A stretch of 64,000 nt of DNA from Isoetes taiwanensis. Its lineage: Eukaryota; Streptophyta; Lycopodiopsida; Isoetales; Isoetaceae. The notes beneath the pieces are model-generated. The model was not told the origin of the DNA. It ran no database searches and saw nothing but the letters and a program-made list of their open reading frames with translations. Position numbers and translations under genes: made by a program. Positions 31,956-44,138 of this stretch are shown here, piece by piece. The stretch's first letter is position 1; every line of letters starts with the position of its first letter. The DNA lies in the NCBI GenBank assembly GCA_021234155.1, contig JAJEKV010000109.1, positions 1,419,193-1,483,192 on the forward strand. The letters are read 5' to 3'.

Positions 31956-32148
31956 TAGAGACTTTCATTGATGATTGGAATCACGATATTGAATATAGTA
32001 ATAGTGGTTCTATGTTACAATTTTAAATCGACCTTTTGAAATTTTGTTGTTGTAGGTGTGTATTAGTAGTATTACATCTGTCAAAGTTAGTAGTATTACA
32101 TCTCTCAAAGTTATTAGAATTACCAAAACAACAATGTCTGAATTCAAT

Positions 32149-33710
32149 GGCCATTGAACAAGACGATAAATTACTACGACATAGGGAACGTCAAAGGATA
32201 CGTATACAAAACGAGGATGCTGAACAACGTGAATTGTTAGAACAGAGAAATTACTAAGGACAATGCATGAAAGAACAGTCAATAAACGAATACCATATGC
32301 TGTATGCACAATCGCACTTATTGCAAACGAGGGAAAACTAGAGACGGTATACACAGGCGCAACTATTGCAAAGAAGAAGAAGTCAAAGGCAATATATGGA
32401 ACAAGGTCCAACCACAAGGGATCATGCAATGGGAACAAATTTGATGCACACAAAGCCATATTATTGTGGCCCATTACAATTGTCTCGTAATTTTTATGGA
32501 TCATTAGGATTTGTTACAATGAAAGAAAAGCTTCATTGTTGTTCTAATGGTAAAATCCAATTGCCAGAGATTATGGAAATGCCTTCATTGGTTCTGCAAC
32601 TACTCACATGGCAACATAGCAAAAGTAAAGAATTTCATAAGAATATAAGAAATTACAATAACGCATTAGTGTTTGCATCATTGGGTGCAAACATTGAGCA
32701 ATTTCATGGACGTAGATCATATTGCTTCAAGATTCATGGATAAATCTACCATAGGGTAGGTCCAATTGCTCCAAGTGAAGGACGTACCGTCAGTTATAAA
32801 TCATGGACACTTAACTCTGCAATACAAGATAGGCAAGAAAACCCTCAAAATGCAGAATGTGACTTTCAACTAATGTCTGAACTAGATACAATCAGAAGAC
32901 AAGTCAATCCATATGCACAAGCATACAAGATGATGGGTGAGGTGTATCAAGAAACAGAATTAGCTAATCGACAGGCTGATGTGAGAATGTTCATTCACAC
33001 AAATAGGACACAAGATATCCGGAGATACAATATTGCATGTAGCAATAAAGTTGCACTCATATTCACAGATACAAATGGGGAACCTTCAACGGATAGAGAT
33101 ATATACATATATGGTAGATCTAGAAACTTGTAATATATCGATGTCACTAACCCTAATTGTGACCCAATGACTTATCCATTGTTGCTTCCCCTTGGGGAGC
33201 AAGGTTGGAGTCCATTGGTTTGGAGGGGCAATCCATTAATTAGAAGAACAAGAGTCACGTTGTTGGAATTCTATGCATATAGGCTTGCAATTCGTATCAA
33301 CCCAAGCACCAATGCAATGCAATACAATTTAATCCCCTTCTGTGTGCCAGTAAGTTGGCACAACAATACATTGTCGATGCATATGCGAAAGTAGAAGAAA
33401 CAATGTGAAATGGATTAGCCATAATCAAAGAATCCAAGGGCTGAACTATACCAAGGTCTAATAGACTATACAAGTTAGAGATCTTCTTAGCGAAGTTTGC
33501 TCTCTGGCAAGATGGTGATATTTCCTTCAACTTTTCAAGGATCTATACGTGCATTACAACAAAACTACCAAGATGCAATGTCATCAGATGCCATGGTAGG
33601 CCAGACTTATTCATCATGTTCACATGCAATCTAGGATGGATTGAAATCCAAGGGAACTTGTATACCCATCAAACTAGCAAGTGACAAACCAGATCTTATG
33701 GCTAGGGTCT
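32149..33710 (+). pseudogene. Helitron Rep/helicase N-terminal region, copy H3
   Basis: The most complete Helitron piece. Plus-strand order: MAIEQDDKLLRHRERQRIR, RRRSQRQYMEQGPTT, CCSNGKIQLPEIMEMPSL, KNIRNYNNALVFASLGAN, SYCFKIHG-IYHRVGPIAPSEG, NPYAQAYKMMGEVYQ, DVRMFIHTNRTQDIRRYNIA, VALIFTDTNGE, YPLLLPLGEQGWSP, RRTRVTLLEFYAYRLAIR, then in shifted frames ALQQNYQDAM, GRPDLFIMFTC (Rep motif 1 region) and KPDLMARVF. This is the Helitron_like_N domain plus the beginning of the HUH endonuclease; no helicase domain remains. It switches at about 33710 to the inverted copy H4. Several stops and frameshifts. Confidence 0.85.
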
Positions 33711-34960
33711 TTGATCATGGCAATGTGGCAAGCCCTTTTTCTGAAACTCAATAGTGTATGTCCGTGCCTTAGCTCTACCAAATACATTTCTTTTAGTTAC
33801 ATCCTCTAAAAATTCTCTTAGCTTTAGATGAAAGACCCTAGCCACAAGATCTTGTCTGTCCCTTGTTTGATGGGCATACAAGTTCTCCTGGATTTCAAGC
33901 CATCATGTTTGCATGTGAACGTGATGAATAAGTTTGGCTTACTATGGCATCTGACCAATGATATTGCATCTTGGTAGTTTTGTTGTAATGCACATATAGA
34001 TCCTTTAAAAGTTGAAGGCAATATATCTTGCTAGAGAGCAAACCTCGCTCAGGAGATCTCTGATTTATATAATCTATTAGATCTTGGTACAGTTCAGCCC
34101 CTAGATTCTTTTGATTGCCTAATCCATTCCAAATTGTTTCCTTCTACTTTCACATATGCATCAACAATGTATTGTTGTGTCAACTTACCGGCACACAGAA
34201 GGGGATTGAATTGTATTGCATTGCATTGTTTCTTGGGTTGATACGAATTGCAAGCCTATTCGTATAGAATTCCAACAACGTGACTCTTGTTCTTCTAATT
34301 GATGGATTGCCCCTCTGAAGCAACGGACTCCAACCTTGCTCCCCAAGTGGAAGAAACAATGGATAAGTCATTGGGTCACAATTAGGGTTAGCGACATCGA
34401 TATGCTGCAAGTTTTTAGATCTACCATATATGCATATATCTCTGTCCGTTGGAGGTTCCCCATTTGCATCTGTGAATATGACTACAACTTCGTTGCTACA
34501 TGCAATATTATATCTCAGGATATCTTGTATCCTATTTGTGTGAATAAACATTCTCACATCAGCCTGTCGATTAGCTAATCCTGCTTCTCGATACACCTCA
34601 TCCATCATCTTATATGCTTATGCATATGAATTGACTTGTCTTCTTATTGTGTCTACTTCAGACATTGGGTTTTCTTGCCTACCTTGCATTGCAGAGTTAG
34701 AGTCCATGATGTATAACTAACCATACTCCCTTCACTTAGAGCAATTGGGCCTACCCTATAATAGATTTGTCCATGAATCTTGAAGCAATACGGTCCTTGT
34801 CCATGAAATTGCTCAATCTTTGCACCTAGTGATGGTACGATAATGCGCTATTGTAATTTCTTATATTTTCATGAAATTCTTTACTTTTGCTATGTTGTCA
34901 TGTGAGTAGTTACTCAATCAATGAAGGCATTTACATAAGCCGAAATAATTTTAGATGGAA
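33711..34960 (-). pseudogene. Helitron Rep/helicase N-terminal region, copy H4, with HUH motif
   Basis: Minus strand from about 34960: ENIRNYNSALS, QGPYCFKIHGQIYYRVGPI, YREAGLANRQADVRMFIHTN, VVVIFTDANGE, YPLFLPLGEQGWSPLL, RRTRVTLLEFYTNRLAIR, ALQQNYQDAI, KPNLFITFTC, then LREFLEDVTKRNVFGRAKAR and QKKGLPHCH, the HUH (HxH) metal-binding motif of Rep nucleases, with HCH at 33717-33725. It ends at the inversion point with H3. The N-terminal 400 bp present in H3 are absent: kinase-side spacer joins directly to the MPSL region. Confidence 0.85.
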
Positions 34961-34989
34961 GATAAATTTTATTCTGTATAATTAGTTCA

Positions 34990-36560
34990 AGTTTTCAAGA
35001 GAATATATCTTCCTACAATGTCATGGACCATTAATTCAACTTCTGAAAATGCCATAACACTTTTCATAATGGAGGAGTTACTTACTTTATGGCGTGTGCT
35101 AAAGTGGCTTAATAGAATCTGCATGCTCAGGTCACTTCCATATGGCTTAGTGATGACATTCTATACATTTGTTCTATTCCATAACAAATAGACTATATAG
35201 CTTGCTCCTGGATTTATGGAGGATATTGTCTATCTTCCTTTACAAAACTTAGGATATATCAAGTGCTGGCTTTACCCATGTCACATTTGTATTATTATTT
35301 CCACTATAAAATAATAAGGATGGATCCATGGCTTCCTTAGCCGTTCTCACTCAAATGATTTTAACTGTTCAATGTCAGTTGCCACCTTATGTCCAAAATT
35401 ACATATGCCTACAAGCACTTCAATTTTGTGTAAGCAAAGTGGAGCAAAATGCTATTTAGATTTAGGTCCATGTAACATGACTCATCCTCTTCGTGAAGCT
35501 TGCATATATCATATGATATGCCCATAATTTGCACGCACAATTGCATGCCTACGTTTTTTTTGTTCCACTTCTTTTGGATTGATTAGCGCCTCGATATATT
35601 CTTCCTTTTGATCTTTGTTGCAAAAACGTCCAAAGGCATCGTGCTTACGACTCCTCATAAATTCTACAAGGTAGCCACTATTCCAATATGGTATTACCAA
35701 TGCTAGTTCAGATACTGGCCTCTGGTAACAACTCTAATTAGAGCTCTATGGTGTAACTGCATCAAGATTTCTTTTAATCTCAAATCCATGTATGCATGGG
35801 CCATATTAGGTTCATCCAAATTTGTATTCCTTTCATGTACAAGCTATTAATGTCAAATCTAGAGCCAATAATCTTACATTTCACAAGTGATCCATATCTT
35901 GCACAATCCATAAAATGATTGGTACTTTCTTCTTCTTTTATATCCCTGCTATCTATCTCTAGACAAACTATGGTTCGGCATCTGCAACACATCGTTCTCT
36001 GTAAGATCCTGCTGTCTCGCCTTCGTGACGTTTAGCTTGTAATTGTTCTAAGATGCCATGTAGTTGTGATTTTAAATTACTTACGACCTTTTTCCTCCCT
36101 CTGCTTTCTACCAGTTCATGCCCTATCCCTACTTTATCTATGTATGGGGCTCTCAACTCTTCATCTTTAATTTCTTGAAGTTCACTATCCATGTGTGTCA
36201 TATACTGCAATATGATTCCATGCATCCAATCGTACATCTCAACTTCACTCCTCTTCTTTAATAGTATTCCTACATGTGAGAACCCCACTTTTCAACAGCT
36301 ATTCTATCTCCCACTTTTGCAACCCCCCTATCGTCACTTGAATTTATCTCTTGTAGCTTTGCATGTAAATGTCACAAATCCTATCAACTAACCAAAGCCG
36401 CAAACCATCTCTAATTTTGCGGGTGGCATGGGAGGATCTTTTTCTCTTTCCTACGATTTTGTCATATATTTCATTTACTCGTAGATTCATTTCTAGTAAT
36501 AAAAGGGCATGCAGTAATAAGTGTGATAAAACTGAGATTTCTTTAAAATGCAAATTTATT
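34990..36560 (-). pseudogene. protein-kinase-like relic, copy H4, with upstream exon
   Basis: Minus-strand pieces from 36553: LRVNEIYDKIVGKRKRSSHA, then HMDSELQEIKDEELRAPYID, QLQAKRHEGETAGSYRERCV, CARYGSLVKCKIIGSRFDI, then the kinase part with VIPYWNSGYLVEFMRSRKHD and the catalytic-loop region near 35480. It carries about 300 bp of 5' sequence absent from the other copies, so it shows more of the parent gene. Family unknown beyond kinase-like; frames are broken in several places. Confidence 0.5.
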
Positions 36561-39469
36561 CAAGAATTAAATCTAACAGAATACCAGGAAGCCCTTAGTG
36601 CCACATAACCATGGACTCTAGGTCAACATAGCAATAGCTGTATGTACTGTAGGAAGCTTTCATTAACCTTAACCAAACATTAGGGCCAATATGCTTACCG
36701 CATGATCATGCTGAGTTGTGAATGGTGAAAGACCTTAAACGTCACAAGATAAACGAATATAAAGTGTGGGGAGCAACTGCTTACCAAAAGTCAAGTTGGA
36801 AAGTTGCAAGTGTCACAACTACAATAAAAATGTGGCTCAAAACTGCAAAAACAACGCACAAGCAATCGATAACCATGCTTTACTATACAAAAGTGCATAA
36901 CTTATTGACATTATAACATGCAATGAACGCCAATAAACTTGGTCATATGTTTTATGAAGAAGAAGAAAATCACATCTTATGCAATGGTGCTTTTCTTATT
37001 TGTTTTAAGCCATGTGAAAGGGCGTGAATTGAGTATCATTGATATGTATGCAAATTGCACAAGGTTGAAGGATTCATTTAGTATCTTTGATGATTAATTG
37101 TCATCTTATATAACGTATATAATGCAGTCCCAATTTCTGTTTGAGGGTAATATTTTTTTCCTCGGCAAAAAAACCTGGGAGAGACACGTGTTTTTGAAAA
37201 AGAATAAATGAAAATAAAAAAAAAAAAGAAAATTTGATGGTATTTCTTGCTTTGAAAGCAATCCTCTTTCTTGCTTTGGAAGCAATCCTCTGCTCTGGAT
37301 CTGTCGCGACAGCTTGAAGGTAAATTAAATGATCCAGTCTGGCGGTGGACAGCTTGATGCAGCATTTGCTATGTAAGAAGTGTTGCCTACTCTATAATTC
37401 TGAAATCATTGCTCAAATTGGCTCTGCCCCTTCGATTGCTTCCAAGTAAGTCTTAGTCTACTCTTACTTTCGATTGAGTCTAGTTCGATTTTTTCTCTTT
37501 TTATGCGACGTTTTACTTGAATCCAAACACAAACCCTTGTTATGGTCGTTGCTATGACGTTGGGTCTGTACACTAAGGGCGTAAATATAGTCTTGCTTGT
37601 GAGTTTTGTTCAGAGATCTTACCTCTTTGTGGAATCAAAATATGAACATAACACATTGGGAAACTGATTTCTAAGATTATAACTGGAGATAAAATGAAGT
37701 TCCAGCTCTCTCTTTTGGAAATACGGAACCACATAATGAAAGGAGCGTATCTGTGAGAACATACATAAACAGAGCAAAAAAAATGGCAAAAAAATAAGCT
37801 AGGCAGGCAAACACGACTTTCTAGGCACATACGCTGAAGCTTGGGCTTCGCCCTGTGCAAAAGGACGACGTTTGGAACTGGCTATGGCGATGGCCATGGC
37901 ATGGAAGGGAAAAAATGGGACTGACAGAAAGATAGAATCGGTCCAGATGCGGGGGACTTAGTTCAGATCAATCACTTTTTAGTATAGGGAAAGCTTTGAA
38001 TGACAGGGCTCTTATCTGCACGTTACTTAGAGTTATGAATTCTATACAACTGCTAGGTACTGCAAGACTTTTAGAATCTGTGGATAATCGCATTGTATGT
38101 GATATACATCAGGGGAATCCCCTTCTCTATTATTTCTTGGAGTAAATTGAATGCCAATCGGGGCTGCTTTAGCACAGATGCAAGCCTCTGGTAATCCACA
38201 GCTTTTATTTGAAAATGAAATAGGGCTGCAGCTTGTGTTGGCCCAGAAGAGTAAAGGACTTTTGAACACAGTAAATTTAACTGTATCCATGAAGGCAACA
38301 TGCAACAGGGATTATATATTAAGTACTTACGTGAGTTTTCAAACAGAACCCATATATTCAAGCCAAAGACAAAATATTTCGTGTACAAAGATTGAGTTTG
38401 ATAAGAATCTTCAGGCCGGAATCCGGCTTTCTTGTGCTTCTGCCGCCATAGCTTAGCCGCCAGATCTCTGTGCCACTTCTCTGTGCCTGGCCACAAAAGA
38501 GTGGTTGAAGTGGTGAAATTCTTGAGAGATAATCATATTAATTATGGTTGATGCAGGTATGGCACTGGGACCAAAAGTTTTGAAAGACATAGACACTGTT
38601 ATGAGGTAAGCCATCTATATTAATATTTTTTACGAAGTTATATCCTTGGAAACCATGAAACTGTTTGCCTATATAGGATGCCTAAGAAGCAAATGAATTG
38701 GATTATGCATATGTAAAGGTTCGTTTGCTTCATTTTGAAAACTTCCTAGTTGTTGTAGACTTTAATTTAATATATTTCAAACTTCCTGCCAGTTCTTAAC
38801 TCTCCTAATTTTTGGATTCAGCTATATTGCAAAAGTGTGTATATGGAGTGGTCTACATCTGTAGGTAACAGCATCTACATGGACAACGGCCTCTTGTGAG
38901 TGATTTATCACATGTTAACATTGTTTTATCTGATCGATCATGCATAAATATCTGAGTCTGTGCTTTATTTCAGCAAATAGAGACATACTTTCCTGCTGCT
39001 ACACACCTATAGATATGTAAATGTAAATCAACTGAACAGTCAACATGGAGAATCTCTTGCAAGCAGGATTGAGTTCTTTCTCTAAAATGCTTTCAGGTCA
39101 TTTATTTTTTATCGTCTTTTTTCAGTGTATATTTTTTTTTTTACCTATTGTTGATATTGTGCAGAAACGTTTGCACTAGTTACCATGTATGGTGAAGTTA
39201 GTCAACATCCTATAATTGAATCAAATGTTCTGTCTTTGAAAGAGGATATGCTAGGATTCATCAGGAATAAATTCATGGCATATTTTATGCCAAACAAAAA
39301 AAACTTAGGGATTTCAATTTGTATACTACCTTTTTTTTATTGCATAAGAATAGGTGGCTTTTTATGGAATTTTTAAGATAGAGATATTGGATCAAACACA
39401 CTAATACTGCATGTGACTGCATGTTTTATGGAGAATGGCAGAAGACAAAGTCTATATGCACATCATATG
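36561..39469. other. AT-rich stretch without recognised gene
   Basis: No domain recognised. A 24-bp tandem repeat (TTTCTTGCTTTGGAAGCAATCC-like, about 37240-37290) is visible. Around 38540-38720 two short exon-like blocks have plausible splice signals (TGATGCAG before, GTAAGCC after, then TATATAG), but their reading frame contains a stop in the second block. It may be a relic of a host gene. Confidence 0.3.
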
Positions 39470-40670
39470 AGCCCTTCAATTCTCGAGCTGCGACTCGCAT
39501 GACACGGGGCTTTTCTATTCATCCCAGCAGTGTAATTACAATGGTAGAGAGTGGGTAGCTGCATATCGCAAGCTACCCAAAAAACAAAAAATACAGGGAA
39601 TATCCAGTCATAACACCTGGACCCCAAAATACAAAAATATATCATAGATGTTTGGCTAGTGTACCGCTTAGGGCTTATCGCGGGATTAAAAACCTCACCC
39701 TTCGGGGTTTTCGAGGAAAACCCTAGCGATAAGCCCCTAGGCAAAGGGCTTAGACAACGCCACGCTAAACTTCCCAAAAACCACGCCCAAAAAGAAACCA
39801 ACGTCGTGCAACGCATCACTGCATAAGACCACAAAACACAATAGAGAAGAACAAAAACCTCAAAAAGCGAGGGGTGATTAAAGCGCCGCGCCACGCGAAC
39901 AACATATATAAAACAAAATACTTAAGGGAGGGAGGGAGGGAGAGCATAGAACATAACCCGAAACACCATTGGCTAAGAGAAAGCGCCGATGAGAAGTCAA
40001 GGCGAATGCAGGAAGAAATAGCGATCCCCTAACCGAATGAGAGGTCCAAATGCATGCAATGCATGCAGTAACGATGTAACTTTGCATGCTCGTCTGCTCG
40101 AGAATCGCGATCCGGCGATCGATCCGCATTCTCGAAGCCGCGACTCGCATGACACAAACAACGCCGAAAGAAGAGAACTTCCGCCGATCCGAGATGAAGG
40201 CTCAAGAATTGCCCCATAGTGGAGGAATGCCGAGGTAGAAGCGACGAGAAGGATAGGAAGAGATACGAGAAAGATAGGAAACGCCAGAAGGGATGCGCCA
40301 GAAAGGTCAACGCAGCCAAGGTAGAAGAGAACCGAAACCATAAGAAACGCCAGAAGGGATACGCCAGAAAGGTCAGTCAAGAGAAACAAGAATGATAGAA
40401 ATGCCACGAAAGGTCAACCCATGCAAGAGGAAGCCCCTCCTCTGCATGAGAGCATAGAACATAACCTGAAACACTGCTGGGCGAAGAGAAAGCGCCGATG
40501 AGAAGCTGAAGGCGAATGCAGGAAGAAATAGCGATCCCCTAACCGGATGAGAGGCCCGAAATGCATGCAATGCATGCAGGCAACGCATGCAACTCTTGCA
40601 TGCTCGTCTGGCTCGAGAATCGCGATCCGTCGGATCGATCTGCATTGGTTCTCCAGAAGTCGTTGCCATG
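39470..40670. repeat. GC-rich block with internal duplication and ATGCATGC palindromes
   Basis: Two copies of a roughly 200-bp unit (about 39943-40140 and 40448-40645, offset about 505 bp) start AGAGCATAGAACATAACC and include AAAGCGCCGATGAGAAG, a palindromic ATGCATGCAATGCATGCA run and CTCGAGAATCGCGATCCG. A shorter CGACTCGCATGACAC motif recurs near 39490 and 40140. A (GGGA)n run lies at 39928-39942. Minus-strand open frames up to 143 codons exist but look like products of low stop density. Identity unknown; possibly an unclassified repeat. Confidence 0.5.
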
Positions 40671-41019
40671 AAGGTCCTTTGCATTATTATTTATAAATTC
40701 CATTAAGCCTACCCTGAAAGTCTCAAGTAATTATGTTAGGGAATCAATCATATACTTCTGTTGTTCAAGTCTTTAAATGCAAAAGAATTGTTCTAGTGAA
40801 AAACATTGTTTCACATGTCATCAACATTGAAACAAAAAATTCAGATACCTCATTTTATTTTGGAAGATGTAGCAACATTCATATGCGGTTAAAACACAAT
40901 TAGTGATATCTTGAGCAAAGGAATTTACCAGTGTTCTTCAAGAAAAATTGATGTTTTGTGCAAAGTAGTCTATAATGAAGAAAGTAGGCTCTTTACGAAA
41001 AAAATTAAGGCAAAAAACG
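40671..41019. other. AT-rich spacer
   Basis: Nothing recognised. Confidence 0.4.
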
Positions 41020-41215
41020 TACAAGGGTTTAGTCTAGTTGTAACACATTAGGTCTAGCAACTATAGGTGTCGAGTTCGAGACTGCCCATAATTGCACCTT
41101 GAACTGTTGGGTGTCAAAACCCACAAATGTAATGTAAAGTGGTTGGGGGCGGCGCCCAACCAAGCAATGTAGTGTGGCGTGTGTCACATGTCCAGTTGGA
41201 TGCTTCCTAGTGGCG
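41020..41215 (+). mobile_element. tRNA-derived SINE-like element
   Basis: A-box match TAGTCTAGTTG (41030-41040) and B-box match GAGTTCGAGAC (41072-41082), spaced about 31 nt as in tRNA-type RNA polymerase III promoters. An unrelated body follows, ending GTGGCGATACTATC and running straight into the TATC microsatellite. It does not fold as a working tRNA, so a SINE is more likely. Its (CTAT)n tail matches the SINE-like units in copies H1 and H3. Confidence 0.55.
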
Positions 41216-41536
<321 letters not shown>

Positions 41537-42545
41537 GTGCTGAACAGTTTGGGATTTGCATTTTTTTTTCCCTGAATGATTAAACATTGATATCTAGGTG
41601 TATTAAGAATAAAGATGACACTTAACTAACTACCTGGATTGTCTTTCAAAAGACTAAAAAATGATGTCGTGACTTAGCATAACTGTTTATGCATCTTTTG
41701 TCAGAGGAATTACTTATTACATAATATAAGAGACTAGAATCTTCTACTGAACCATCGAAAAAGGCAAATAAAATGGAGAAGCAAATAGAAATGGACAGAG
41801 CCTTTGAGGAATCTATTGATCAAGAAGAAATTTTTGTCACTGTATCAAGTCACTCGTTTGATGTTCCGTCTTGCAAAGTTCTTATCATAGCCATACAAGT
41901 TTAACCTGAGTTTCTATGCATCCATTAGATCTTGCATGGTGAGGTCGGGAACAACATTTCATCCAAAAAGATTAAGCGTTAGGTCCAACTTTTCAATGGT
42001 AAAGAACTCTAGATCGCGTGTTCTGAATCCATAGTCATAGCAGCCATAGGTATACTGGGAATACAATGGTCCTTGTCCACAACACTAGTAAGTGATTTGG
42101 TAGAGGACAAGGGGTCGAGAAAGAGAAACGTTCGCGGCGGCCTTGGCCGCCGTGATAAGTTTCTTGTATAGTTAAGTTGTAGCAATGATTGAAGGGTGTG
42201 ATGGAAGATATTTCTCTCTAATGCCAAATGGTTATAACTGTTAAATGGTTATAACATCTCTCTGACATAGTTATAACATCATGGATATGCACCTTAAGTA
42301 GATCCTTGCATGGATATTATTAGTGAACTTGTGAGTGGGATGTTGAGGCTCTATTGTATCACAATGTTGTAGATTTATGGAGGGTCCACCTCTATTTTAA
42401 AATTTTAGCGTGGACTCACTAGCACAGATTGCATGCTACAACAGCTATAGATTGTTGTCAAAGTGGAGGAATGAGCCAATAGAAAGAGACAAAACGTTAT
42501 TTGAGCGTTCTTTAGATAAAGTCTGACGCACGCAAAAGCTTATCA
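41537..42545. other. AT-rich stretch without recognised gene
   Basis: No domain or repeat family recognised. Confidence 0.4.
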
Positions 42546-42563
42546 TTGATAATGCAAGAGTCG

Positions 42564-42681
42564 GAGCAGATGTACCATGCATGGTTGTTATTAGATCCTA
42601 AGGCGCTATTTCGAAATATTGAGCAGATGTACCATGCATGGGTGTTACTAGATCCTAAGGCGCTATTTCAAAATATTGAAC
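42564..42681 (+). repeat. 57-bp tandem duplication
   Basis: Two copies of a unit starting GAGCAGATGTACCATGCATG, in frame within a small open frame (42546-42731), giving the repeat EQMYHAWLLLDPKALFRNI. The length is a multiple of three, but nothing else suggests a gene. Confidence 0.8.
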
Positions 42682-42731
42682 GAACCTATAGTATAGTATA
42701 CTGGTTATCAACAAAAGAAAGTCAACCATGA

Positions 42732-44100
42732 GCTTTCAAAAGAGCCGTTGCAACTCATTTTCTTTCAAGTTTTAAAAGATCGGCATCCTGTTTGGGTCAT
42801 TTCGGAAGGAGGCATGCATGAACTTTAAACATTTGAACCAATTAGGTAAACCTAATTATGTAGATGCATATCATTGTGTGCATGAGCATGTGATTTTGCG
42901 TGAAGAACTCTAGAAAAAAAAGATAATGCGAAGAGACAAAAAATTTGGCATGTGCATTTGTATGTGCGTGGCCCCTTGGTATAATGCATTGCCCTTAGGG
43001 ACACATCATAATAATAACAATGTAAATTATCTCCATTGCACATTGTGCCAATGAAACACAACATCAGAAGAGCCTACCGCCTCAAGAGTGCTGAAATGCA
43101 AGCTTTCATGCATTTTCATCCTTTGATAGGCCATGACCAACCTAAAATAAATTTAACTATTCATCATAAGGCAATAATTTTTTACTGGAATTTTAAGTCA
43201 GAGGCTTCATCCCAGGGACAAAAATTACTTGCCTAGTTGCAAGATTTGAAGCCTGGAACTGCAATTGGAACTGCAATCAGGAGTACAACAACTCTAGGAT
43301 CTGCCAATTCCGAAAGCCACCAAATAACCATTTATAGAACCACACAACTGTAGAGCACCAATCGAACTGTACTTGAAAATGTAAATTTAAATAGATAGCG
43401 CATACCTAGCGCCACTTCTTCAATCCAGAGAACATTGTCTTTGCTTGCTATTGAATGGTTATATCTCTGTTTCAGACTTCCCAAGGCCACTTCAAACCCT
43501 AAGCAAACCACATCCTGTGTTAGTCAAAGCCAGAGCCAAATACACTACTGCAGGAATACACATTTGATCAGTTTAAATTCTTAAGAGAAAAGAATTACAA
43601 ATACTGTTAGGAATTGCAAGTGACTGCACAGAACCTACGTGACTGCAAGGAGAGGTGAAGGTCCCGCCTCCCAACCGTAGATCCAACCAATGAATCACCC
43701 ACCGAGCTAGGAACTAGCACTGGGCATAGCTAGAGAAAAAAGCCCTTTAGAATGTGACGTCCCTTCCTCCATAAAGGCCCCCTCTTTAAATAGATCTAGT
43801 TCCCCTTTTACCTCCTCCTTCTGCCTTTGGCTTTCACGTTTTGGGCCAAAGATGACACACAAAGGCAGTGTATGATTGGGGTCATGACTCCCAATACATA
43901 CGGCTGTATTAGGCATTTACCATCCTAATATCGTATTAGGGCATTGACCTTCCTAATATGATTTTTGTGTACACGTTTAACATTTGGCGCCCTCCGAGTG
44001 CACAAAGCTTAACTCAAACTGATCACACAGATCGCCTGGCCACACAGATCCCTTGGTATCTCTACACAGACTGGCTTCACCCTTGATGTCTGGATTTTAG
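42732..44100. other. unassigned stretch with a possible LTR end and PBS
   Basis: Mostly unrecognised. At 43978-43991 TAACA is followed by TTTGGCGCC, resembling an LTR terminus plus the TTTGGCGCC primer site of Tat/Athila elements on the plus strand; TTTAAATAG at about 43785 could be its promoter. The LTR start is not found and the next gypsy pol is on the opposite strand, so this stays tentative. Confidence 0.3.
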
Positions 44101-44138
44101 GTTAGAATCGTAACAGACTAAGATAAAGACAACTGACC

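Noticed and set aside
41030-41082. Functional tRNA gene
   Set aside because: A and B boxes are present but no cloverleaf with anticodon and acceptor stems can be formed. A SINE-like head is more likely.
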